The notes beneath the pieces were generated by a model. That model ran no database searches and was not told the origin of the DNA. It worked only from the letters and a program-made list of their open reading frames with translations. This document shows positions 35,542 to 45,201 of a DNA stretch of 64,000 bases, piece by piece; position 1 is the stretch's first letter, and the number at the start of each line of letters is the position of its first letter. The position numbers and the translations under genes are program-made. The DNA is from Heterobasidion occidentale. Lineage: Eukaryota; Basidiomycota; Agaricomycetes; Russulales; Bondarzewiaceae. Location of the stretch: assembly GCA_039111635.1 (NCBI GenBank), contig JBCAQO010000002.1:620001-684000 (forward strand), in the 5' to 3' direction.

Positions 35542-36804
35542 CTAGGGTGGTGAGAGCAGGATATCGTCGTTCTTGCCACTGTGGTCAATCGCCGTCTTTC
35601 TTTCGAAGGCCCATCCCTTCCACCCCACCCTCCCTCCCATGACTTCGCCACGTACCAACATGAGCCCCATTCCCGAACCTTCTTCATCTAAGAGCTCCAT
35701 CACCGCCGCAGCAACTATTGCTGCGATCTTAGGTGCTGCGTTGTATGCAATACATTTGAGCGCCCCGTACCCAAATGGAAGCAGGCACGTCTTCTGCTCG
35801 TGGGTGAGGCGCATGTCCTGAAATCGCATAGGGTCAAATCGCCGTGCGTCATCACCCCAAATAAGGGGATTCTGGTGAAGACCTTCGATGTCTGCAACTG
35901 CGGTATGAGTGAAAGCCTTGTGAGCCCGATCTAAAATAGCTGTGGGGATGAATGCAGAAAGAAGAGGTGACGAGGGCTGGATAGTCCTGGAGATATGTCG
36001 GGTGGGAGGATGAAGGCGCAGTACTTCATTGATGTAGGCTTCTACACTAGGACCATCGTCAATGAAGGTACTAAATTGTCGACTCGTTGGAGTCTCCAGA
36101 AATGCCCGAAAGGCGACACGATCACGGTTATCGACAGCGCGCGCAATAGCATGGGCAACGACCCGCCACATCGTTTCATACGTGGGAATCACGAAGTCCA
36201 AGAGGCGATCTTGATGATTGAGGTGAGGGAACCATCTGTTTAGATGTGAGTTCACCTCATCCAAGAGTTCAGCTGGCGGTGTTGAGCAAGTCTTCGAGAG
36301 ACCCCACAACGTTGATATTGCCTCTGTGACGAACAGGGCATCGGGGTATCGTATGGATGAAGCATCGGCACCAAGAAGTGCATCAGCGACGAGGGAGAAT
36401 GTGGTAATGCGAAGAAATTCGGCGAAGTCGATGTGGTGCATATTCAGGCTATGTGCGTTTGAAAGGGTGGTTTTGACGGCACATCGAGCACTGTCCCGCA
36501 AATGGTACCATTGGTCCAAGGACTGGGGTAGGAAGGATTTAGAGATGGATATGAACTCTCGATGTAGCTGTGGGTCCTCTGATACGAACGTGTTCGCTAA
36601 ACGTAAGGTGTGCGCAAGTCGCGCATTGGACCTAGCACGCGCACAAAGTAAAGTCCTCTCGCTCACAGGATACGGAGGTTTCAACAGCTCTTGAATTGCA
36701 TCAAGAGTAATGCAATATTTTCGAGATTCTGCGAGATAGACGGATAGGGCATAGACGACCAACGCAATCACGGAGGCGATGAAGGTGAGAGCAATGAGAT
36801 CCAT
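35542..36804 (-). CDS. Short, atypical cytochrome P450 (single exon)
   Basis: Heme-thiolate monooxygenase-like protein of about 420 residues, some 80-100 shorter than usual for a P450. Start taken at 36804 (MDLIALTF), giving an N-terminal membrane anchor (FIASVIALVVYALSVYL); an upstream in-frame Met at 36918 would bury that anchor. Seen: K-helix NEVLRLHPPTR (ExxR), then WGDDARRFDPMRF (PERF-like), then LLPFGYGALKCIAYNAAPKI, which keeps the heme-ligand Cys in FxxGxxxC but has Ala where Arg usually precedes it. The normal I-helix AGxDT is replaced by IPTYETMWRVVAHA. The frame is intact and has no intron, unusual here. Either a lineage-specific P450 with altered oxygen activation or a non-monooxygenase relative. 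Confidence 0.75.
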   Translation of the reverse strand: MDLIALTFIASVIALVVYALSVYLAESRKYCITLDAIQELLKPPYPVSERTLLCARARSNARLAHTLRLANTFVSEDPQLHREFISISKSFLPQSLDQWYHLRDSARCAVKTTLSNAHSLNMHHIDFAEFLRITTFSLVADALLGADASSIRYPDALFVTEAISTLWGLSKTCSTPPAELLDEVNSHLNRWFPHLNHQDRLLDFVIPTYETMWRVVAHAIARAVDNRDRVAFRAFLETPTSRQFSTFIDDGPSVEAYINEVLRLHPPTRHISRTIQPSSPLLSAFIPTAILDRAHKAFTHTAVADIEGLHQNPLIWGDDARRFDPMRFQDMRLTHEQKTCLLPFGYGALKCIAYNAAPKIAAIVAAAVMELLDEEGSGMGLMLVRGEVMGGRVGWKGWAFERKTAIDHSGKNDDILLSPP

Positions 36805-37587
36805 GAGGGAAGTGTGTTGGAGGTCTCTCACCGAGCTGATACTTGCTCTTATACGCTGTCGAAACTTTAATGCGCAGCTTTTTCCTGATAGGACTAAGAA
36901 AGCAATACCCGATGTCAAATGTCACAAATGTGTTGAGAACATCAGCCCATGCATTCGAAGACAGAAAGATCCAGAGCGCAGTCCTACTGCAGATAAGCAC
37001 CACAGGTGAAAAGTAGTTCGACTAGTGCCGAAGATGTGGGCGAGTGCGCTGGAGGCACGAGCACGGGTCGGACTTCATCAACTGCGATGCAAAGTCATAC
37101 CACATTGATTTCGCAGTCACTCCGTGGATGATCATGATTCAAAAGTCTCCATGGATATAGAACATTGCAGCGCGTTATACACGAGGCGCAGCGCCCACAC
37201 GAGCCATAGCCATGAGTAGACATTTCGAAAGAATTTTCCAATTCGTGACCTGCATCTCGTCAGTGAAGAAAAGGTCAATATCCAGATAGAGAAGAACGTG
37301 TCGGCAACTCACAGGTACAGGCTAAGTTAAGATATCAAAAGGAGGTACAATGACCATATCGGGTATGGTGTACCAGTGGGATTGAAGCGCAGCAGAAGGA
37401 AAGCATTGAGATGTGTAGAGCCTTGAGGTTTGATTCGCGCAGTCGGGACGACGGAGCATGAACAACACGTTGCGAGGTTTCAGGTATCTGGAACTGCGCA
37501 AAAACTGTGTCAACATAGAGCTAGTCGAATGGCCAGATAGAAAACGAACTGGGGGCTCTACGACACTTGCTACTTGTGGGGCGCCGA
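36805..37587. other. Intergenic between P450 start and WDR24 end
   Basis: Holds the P450 promoter and 3' flank of the next gene. A 109-codon minus-strand frame (37322-37651) overlaps the last WDR24 exon in another frame and has no motif. Confidence 0.4.
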
Positions 37588-40500
37588 TCACAGCACCTCT
37601 TCCACTCTCTCGTTTGCCATCCAGCAGTAATGTCCACATCCGGCCGCACACGGGTGCCCCATTAATCGCCGCGTTTGTGCAAGCGTAGCAGGGGTAGGGA
37701 GACCTGAAGCCTCAAACTTTCCATCCGTAGAATTGCTGCCTTCGTCTTCTGCTATTTCAGTACCGCTTCTCGATAATGATCGTCCGCGCAGTCCGATTTC
37801 ACTCGACGATGGAGTGGGTGGCATATGGACTTCAAGCATCGGTTGCTCCGCATGGTACCGGCGGTAGCACTCTTGGTGTCCGCCATGGGAGCAAACAGGG
37901 CACTGAAACAGCATGGCCCGTACCGGGAGATGACTGGGGGATACGTGCTGCTTTGAGGATTTACCGAAAGGAAGGAGGTTCAAAAACTGACCATATGGAG
38001 CACCTGGAAGAATGGGTTCTACAGTTCGTGCAGAAAGTGCTCTGCTGTTGAACGGCAATTGGCTTCTCACATCGCCCACACGACACGTACACTATTGTCT
38101 GAAGCTGAGTGAATAATAGTGAACCTGTCAGCACAAAGAAAAACAAGAAAGAAGCCCGCACTACCTTCGTGGAACCACGAATATCTTCTGCTGACACATG
38201 CTTTCGCAGATATGCCGCAGAAGTGTATAGTCGCAATCTTGTCAGCAGCTCTGCATGAAGAGTCCATGAAACTGCATTCAACTATAAAGTTCGACAAAAA
38301 TAGGACATACCAATGTACCCCTCAACAAACATCACTAGCCTTTGTTTGCTCACAGCTAGTTCCTCCTGCGCAACAAGTGCCATCAAAGCACACATTTGCA
38401 TGTCCCCCTCCTCCGCATACCACTCCAGCAAAGCTCTGACCGCTGTCCATGCTGCTTGAGTCAATCGTCTTTCCTGCTCCCGTATCTCTTCAGTCTGCTT
38501 GGATCTTTTAGTGCTATTATTAACACTCTGCCTTCCTCTGATAGAGCTGGTGCTTAAAAAGCTGCCCGCTGCAATAGACGCCCCCCTGTGGCCTCGAGCG
38601 CCGGGCGATCCTTCCGCAAAAGCTCCTCCACGGAAGCTCATGCGCTCCCTCATTTCCTCAATTGCTCCTCTAGGTTCGTGCTCGTTCTCTCTGAAAGATG
38701 TGTCCTCTGCTGTCACAGTCCGCATACTGCTCGCAGAGCCTTGTTTCACCAATGCATGCCCCCGTGGCTGAGTTGATACCGGGATCGGAACCGCCAACGT
38801 CGTACTTCTGCTTCTCGCCTTCGCGCAGATCACGGAACCTTTTCTTGACCGTGTTTGTGATCTCGACTTGGAGCGTTGCACGCTGTATGACTTCCTAGAG
38901 GAAATCAAGCGCGCAGAGCCCTCTTCGTTCGAACTATTTGACCCCGTATCGGTTGACGCAGGTGACGGCGAGTCTCCCTCGTCGTCCTTCTCATCCTCGC
39001 GCTCATCTTCTGTCAGAACATGCTGTCCTGCTACCCGCGAGAGCGGACTCGGATTTGGCGTACCAGTCGAGAGCCGGTGAAATGATATAGCTGTAGGCGA
39101 TAATATGAGACCAGGCGGTCGATCCGCGGTTTCTGCAATGTGGTGGCCGTCATCGCTCCCGCTTCCATCTCCCTTACTGCTACCACTTGAGTCTGAATCG
39201 TCCAACGCGCCATCCCCCACGTGTTTCATACTAACCGACGCTCCAAGCGACCCAACACTCTCGCTGAGATGCGTCGGCGATGGAGACGAAATTGACGGGC
39301 GTCGGAATGACGAAACACGTGACCTGAGTGGGGTGAAGCTTGCATTAGACGACCGACGGGTGAAGATGGAGGAAGGACGGGATGGAGAAGAAACAGCATG
39401 CGGGTTTGAGATAGCCGTTGATAGAGACATAGGTATAGGCGCTATAGAGTGAGGTGAAGGTGAGTTTGACGAAGATGGGCGCGGTGGTGGGGTTGCACGA
39501 CGCGGCGAATGTCCTGGACTGTTCCTTGGTGGTGGCGGTGGAAGGTCAGAAGTCGATGAACGTGTTGGTGGACGTAACGAATTCGGAGAAGAATGGAGAT
39601 TGGCGACACTGGGGACTGCGGCAGGAGCAGAGGCGGAATGTGTAAGAGCCGGAGATATCATCGGTAGAGGGGACAGAGCCGGCGACGGTGGGCGTGATGG
39701 AGACGGAGTTGGGTTGGGAGGTATCAATAAAGATTGGAGCAGCATCCAAGTTTGGGCAGCTTGAACACGACTACATCGAAAAGCAACCTATCATCAAGCT
39801 TTAGAGAATAATGTTAAATAATAAATATGTCCTACCTCCGCATTGATGGCACAAATCTCATGTGTAGTGCCTCCTTCGAAAATATATCCTCTAGCTAGCT
39901 TCTCAAAGGCATCAAGATCCTCAGGGGAATGATCATATCCACAGGTCCCAAAGTTTTGAGACGTTGGCTTGTATGGCTCATCTCCAAGTGCTTTTGGACG
40001 TTCATTTCGCTCAGTGAGAGCTGGGATTTTGGCAGGATCGCTGTGCGTGAAGAGATCTCAGCGACATACACATGAAGGCACAGATGGACGCATACATATC
40101 ATCATAGGGAACCTCCCATCGCTGCCTCTTATCAGACACGAAAGCGAGAGTGCCAGTAGCATCCCATGTTACAGCGACACGAGGAATCAAATCCAACGGG
40201 CGCGTTGAGTGTCGAAGGTCAAGTTGCGAAAATGTACCAGAGGAATGCTGAGCCCAGAGAGCATGTGAATCCGCAAACGCGATATCTATAGTCAATGCAA
40301 TGAGTATTATAGGAGAGGCATGGATCGTCGCGTACCAGTGACGCCGCCTTCAACGGCTGAGCCCCCCACTGCCCATTTAGCTATGTATCCACGCCTGACA
40401 TCCCAAATCTCTACCGCGTCTCCTGTATCACTGCCCATTCGGGTAGGAACTGGCGCTACCACATCATTCTCCCCTTCGGCTACGGCACCATTCTCGCTCC

Positions 40501-41919
40501 CAGACGCACTCAGATCCTGATTCGAACCAATCCCAGATTCCCAATTCGAGACGACAGCAACTTCGCATTCATATCCCGGGCGCCAAAGCACCCTGCGCAC
40601 GGGAAACGAAACGGAGAGCGTGTACGCAGGGACGTAGGATATGTGAGACAGATTTCCAGGCGTTGTCATGTCCCATGCTTTGACCATACGATCGAGACCA
40701 CCACTGACAACCCATCCGCGACTCGAACCAGAGTTGCCTGTGGTCCCCGTTGCCGTCGATTCAGCGAAAACACTGGTCATCCCACTAAAGGTGCTAGAGA
40801 TGGCACCCTGAGACGGTATGTTTGGGCCTGCACACCAATCCAATGAAAGAATGGGGCCAGAATGGGCAACAGGTATACGGTCGAGTTGGCCTCGCTGCGC
40901 CATCTTCAGATCCCAACTATAGCCCAAGGAAGTATGACTAACTAGAATTTGAGAAGTGAAGGGAAACGGCACACCGATAGATACTGCCGTTGTCCAGACC
41001 AACGACGGCTTGCACAGGATTGTGCGAGTCCGGAGAGAAGCTGACGGCGCGGACAGAAGTTGGGTGGTGGATACGTGTGATAGATTTGGCCATGTCTCGT
41101 AAATCCTGCGCAAGCACATTAGCATGAACACAGGGGACTTCGTATGAAACATATCATACCCAGACGCGAAGGTCCCCATCTGCAGAGGCCGTTAAACAGT
41201 AGTAGGGCAAGACGGGAGAATATGATATCTTGTGTATTGAGCGACCATGGTCACGGACTCTACGTTCTAAGGTGCATATCAAGTCGTCTCAGAGAAGGAT
41301 GAGACACCAAATAGCAGGATCCAAAGCGATACGACGAACCAAATTTGGACGCACCACTCTTGCCTATATCCCACATGATGAGTGCACCGCTGCGTGCACT
41401 CGTCAAAATCTTCTGGTCAAAATCTACGTCCAGCATCAGACAGAGAATGCTGCCAAATAGTGAACGTACTGGCACGGCCCCATGCTACGTCCGTAGTCGC
41501 GTTATCGATCTTGACAGTATGGCCCTTCCATAAGTTCTTCCCAGCGTCGATTCTGTGGCCGCCATGGCCAACCGAGGCTTTATGCTCCGGTGGGAGAGTG
41601 GACGAGGAATCTGACAATCTGAGGATGCGCAAGCCTTTGCAAGCTCGTATGAACGCGATCCTATACATTTTGCATACGTCTGATACTCACATTCTCTCCC
41701 AGCAACCACGCAACGCGTACCATCCTCGCTCTTCGACAGCGCCCCGTCACCGCTGGGGATTGCTCTTGGAAGCCTGACAGTGCGAGAAGGGCCTTTGTAT
41801 CCATGTGTCCTTGCGTCTGAATAAATTTCAGGTAGATTGCTGAAGGAATGAGACGAGGACAACGGTATGTTCAAAGATGGTCTGCGTGGTCTGGTGTGTG
41901 AAGGCGACGGAGGTAGCAT
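37588..41919 (-). CDS. RTC1: WDR24/Rtc1-like SEACAT (GATOR2) subunit: WD40 propeller plus C-terminal RING
   Basis: Component of the SEACAT/GATOR2 complex at the vacuole membrane, which relays amino-acid status to TORC1. Start at 41919. WD40 blades: ILTSARSGALIMWDIGKSG, VAHSGPILSLDWCAG, WVVSGGLDRMVKAWDMTTP, RRVLWRPGYECEVAVVSNWE, DAVEIWDVRRGYIAKW and SHALWAQHSSGTFSQLDLR (41450-40200). A long Ser/Pro-rich low-complexity middle follows (39750-38500), then WTAVRALLEWYAEEGDMQMC and LLTRLRLYTSAAYLRKHVS. The C-terminal zinc region has CGRC, CTNC, CSIC, CPVCSHGGHQECY and CAAGCGHYC. An intron with donor GTCAGT and acceptor CCCCAG near 37930-37990 restores CSICHLPVRAMLFQCPVC exactly. Frame intact across all introns checked. 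Confidence 0.9.
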
Positions 41920-42366
41920 GACAGTCTCAGGCTGAACGCATCAAGCTTGGAATAGCAGCGTATCAGTTAGACAGGTGTATTGTTACAATCTTGGTCTGTT
42001 ACGATGCCTACAACGGCGAGCTCGAGGATGGTCAAGGGATTCAGCTGAACCCATCCGAAGACAGGGAAAGGAAACTTCGTGGGAGATAGTTTGGTAAGTG
42101 CAGTAGTGCACCAAGCGGAGCCTAAGTAACTAATGCCTTGTCCGACACTCAATCTTCCAGCACAACACCACTCGGCGTACCTAGCACACAGTAAATACTC
42201 TGTCGATGGAAGGAGCCCCTGCAAGGTCACTCGATTATCTTCTTTCGGCTGACAATTCACACAGACTATTCGTTACAAGCAGTGCGACTGAGTGCTGGAG
42301 CCTTGCTCTAGAAACGAGATTCAACGCGATCGCTCGTGCATCTGCAAATGATCTGCTATTCTCAAG
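41920..42366. other. Divergent intergenic region between WDR24 and the F-box genes
   Basis: About 450 bp that must contain both outward promoters. No TATA box stands out; a 97-codon minus-strand frame here has no motif. Confidence 0.4.
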
Positions 42367-42780
42367 GCACTAGATGATGATTTTGCCGCTTTGCACGCCG
42401 CGATCAGTACCATTCACTGGCAACGGTACAACATGGCCCCCATTTCTCGTCTCCCGTTCGAGCTTCTAGCATACGTCTTCTCTATCTTATCCGTAGAAGA
42501 ACCACCACATCTTCCGGCGGCGAAGTACCACGGTACAAAACTGGGATGGCTCAGGATGCTCCATGTTTGTAACCGTTGGAGGCAAGTTACTCTTGCGATG
42601 CCCGCATTTTCATCGCGCTTCGTGTTACACAAAAGAAAGTTGGTTTGGATCCAGATTACCAGCGTAGACCGCCCATTTTTATCACAGATCGCTCTCGAGG
42701 ACATGCCCATAAAGTCAAACCAAGTGATCGCCGCGGACAAGAGGTTGCCTGACTCTTTCGAAATTGTTTACATATGCTGA
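42367..42780 (+). pseudogene. Truncated F-box protein copy
   Basis: An open stretch beginning LDDDFAALHAAISTIHWQRY and carrying the F-box APISRLPFELLAYVFSIL, then LGWLRMLHVCNRWRQVTL. It stops soon after the F-box, at TGA 42778-42780, with no LRR-like region and no good ATG in front. It is a partial duplicate of the start of the following gene (DDELAAYHTAIAAVYRRRN, APISRLSSHLLSTIFLVL). The stop overlaps the ATG of that gene (ATGCTGA). It may be dead, or act as an upstream frame on the same transcript. Confidence 0.6.
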
Positions 42781-44545
42781 CCAGAATTCTGCACAGTGCG
42801 ATCGACTATTGGAACCATGTTCTGCAAACGCGAATCAGCACATCTGTAGCATCACCTGAAAATCTAAATGGTTTTCAGGCATTTGATGATGAGTTGGCCG
42901 CCTATCACACTGCGATAGCTGCTGTTTATAGGCGGCGTAACCACTTTGCCCCCATATCGCGCCTCTCTTCCCACCTTCTGTCCACTATTTTCCTTGTTTT
43001 AGCAGCGAATGAACCAACTCGTTCGGACCTGCACGAACCACGGCACGTCAGGTTTGGGTGGATTAAAGTTTCTCACGTTTGCAGTCGTTGGAGGCAGGTC
43101 ACACTCGAAACTCCAATGCTGTGGGCACACGTCGTATTCGATCTTGGATATCAGTGGGCCTTGCAGTCAGTTGAGCGCGCGAGGCATGCGCCGCTCATCA
43201 TCAATCATTCAGCTTGGAAATCAATCTATAAACTGCCAAACAAACCCGCAATAAATATGCCGGTCGAATTGGTTTCGCCATCCTTAATGTCTCACACGGT
43301 GGCATTAAATCTAAGCGGTGACTATGCTGTTTTATCGGATGTCCTTACGTCTCTTGTGTCTCCCGTACCCATTCTGGAGTGCATAGATCTGGCAATTTAT
43401 GGTCGAGACAATTCGTTGCGTCTCCCTGAGGGTCTATTCTCCCACCATGCTCCAAATCTATGCGAGGCCTCATTTGAAGGGTTGAAAATTCCCTGGTGCT
43501 CCCCAGCCCTACGCCACCTGACGAGTTTGTCCGTTACATTCTCCCAATTTACTTGGCACGATAATCCATCAATTTTGCCCTCTCGAGATGAGCTTCTTGA
43601 TGCTTTGTCGGGTATGCCTTTCCTCGAGCATCTGTCACTCGTATATGCTACACCGCTCCACTCTGAGGCTGTCTCTCCTCGTACGATCATCCTCCCTCAC
43701 CTTTCGAGTCTTAGTCTAGAAGGAGAATGGTTGGACGGCATGGCGGTCCTCGCAGACATCCAGTTTCCCGACACAGCCACATTGAATCTACACTTCGAGT
43801 GTGAGGGGGATGTGGACAAACCCGTTGATGCCCTTCTTCATATTCTCCAGAAAAACGCAAGCGGGCTAGGAAATGCATTGCCTCTGTGCAGCATGTTGTT
43901 ACATATAGGTGCAACCTTCAGGGTCTATGGCTGGCCAACGACGTATGCTCACGTTCACCCCACCTCTACACACCAACTGATCAGGCTGAAGTTTTCTCAC
44001 AATGAGTTTGTTCGACTAGACGCTCCTCGAGAAACTATCCCTGCTATTATCCGGGCGATTGATGTTCATAAGTTGTCGACCCTCTATCTCACCGTGACTA
44101 TGCCATCCAATTGGGACCTCGCAGCGACTCGCGATGCATTGCGACTCGCGCACAGTCTAACACACGGCATCTTTCACGCCATGCCGCACCCCTTTTCTGT
44201 GAACTTCTCGACCCGATAGCGAGCCCCGGAAATACACTGGCAACGCAAGCGGGTAGCCAGGAAGTTCCTTTTCCAAAACTCCAGTTCATACACCTAGACT
44301 ATGTCGATATGAACCAAACCTATACCACTAGGAGCGAGACCTTACCCATCCTGCGAGATTTGCTACCTCGGGTACTCGAAGAACGGCGTAGACTAAAGGC
44401 TCCGGTTCAGGTGGTTGACATCAAAGAGTGTTTTGTTTCGGAAGAGTGGGTGGATCAGCTGAAGAATATTGTGCCGACCGTAACTTGGGACGCAAAGACG
44501 CAGTGGACTGTTCCCGACGATGGCTTCATTGTTTCTGAATTCTGA
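42774..44545 (+). CDS. F-box protein
   Basis: Likely substrate receptor of an SCF-type ubiquitin ligase; the target is unknown. Start at 42774 (MLTRILHSAIDYW). Linker DDELAAYHTAIAAV, F-box APISRLSSHLLSTIFLVLAA and WIKVSHVCSRWRQVTL in the first 120 residues, then a long region with LRR-like strands (PHLSSLSLEGEWLDG) typical of the expanded F-box families of mushrooms. The first frame stops at 44219, but the protein plainly continues in the +1 frame (FPKLQFIHLDYVDMNQTY ... WDAKTQWTVPDDG, stop 44545). One added C in CCCCTTTT (44189-44196) joins them. No introns are seen. The break is probably a sequence error. Confidence 0.75.
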
Positions 44546-44672
44546 AGTGTCTCTAGGTGTCCAATGTCAGATACTTCAGTACCTATGCTGGTTGTCGTCG
44601 TAGCATTCTAGCTTTGTCTGAGAAATTCGTTTGAACGATGTGCAGCAAAATAAGGGTGAGGGGTAACAAAAT

Positions 44673-44936
44673 AAAAGGTCTGTGAAGGGCACGGCCCTCG
44701 CACGCGGCAGACGACATGCCCTGGTCTCCGACGACTAACTCGGCGGGTCCTGCCGGCTGCGGAATTGCTTCCCTGGCCAGACAAGGTCCAATTATTCCAT
44801 GTTCAGCCACGGCTTGCGCCGCGAGAAAGGATGGACACCGAAGTTTTCTGGAGGGGACAGTCTTGAACTTGCGCACACAAGGGTGAGTCCGTTGGGTAAC
44901 ACCGCTCCACATCCCGGCTTGGGCCGTTACAGCCAT
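44673..44936 (-). ncRNA. SCR1: Signal recognition particle RNA (7SL/SCR1-like)
   Basis: RNA scaffold of the SRP, transcribed by RNA polymerase III. The 5' end has GGCTGTAACGGC (44934-44923) with the UGUAA U-turn of the Alu domain, followed by GGGATG, very like the start of yeast SCR1. The same bases fit a Pol III A-box at about 10 of 12 positions. AGTTCAAGACT near 44862 could be the B-box. CCCTTGTGTGC (44883-44873) pairs over 11 bp, with G-U pairs, with GCGTGCGAGGG (44705-44695), forming helix 5. Between them, CCAGGGAAGCAATTCCGCAGCC (split here as CCAGG, GAA-GCAA-TTC, CGCAGCC; about 44776-44755) reproduces the helix-8 SRP54 site: a GNAR tetraloop and the GCAG strand. A TTTT terminator follows at 44676-44673. 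Length about 263 nt fits. It lies between two convergent protein genes. Confidence 0.75.
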
Positions 44937-45201
44937 TCCACCATTGTACCTTGATTATGCTTCAACAGACCCAATACATATCTAGTCATTATTATAGGCC
45001 ATGTAGTGTTAAACAATTGATTGATCGCTTGCTCTCAGCGTACGTCGCAAATAAGAACAACAATACAGCACCACTAACGGCTAATAGATATCGAAGACAA
45101 AAACAACAATTACGATCTAGACACAAAACGAGAATCAAGACTACAACAGTCCTTGACAAAAAAGAAATCGCCCTAGGTAAATTGTGTCAGAGCAAGGCCT
45201 G
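44937..45201. other. SRP RNA upstream region / eIF2A 3' flank
   Basis: A-rich stretch of 265 bp. It lies directly upstream of the SRP RNA on the minus strand, so it may hold external Pol III promoter elements; none is defined by sequence alone. Confidence 0.35.

Noticed and set aside
36805..36918. Upstream start (MTSGIAFL) for the P450
   Set aside because: It would put 38 basic residues before the membrane anchor; the downstream Met gives the usual P450 N-terminus.
37322..37651. 109-codon minus ORF after WDR24
   Set aside because: Overlaps the last WDR24 exon in another frame and lacks motifs.
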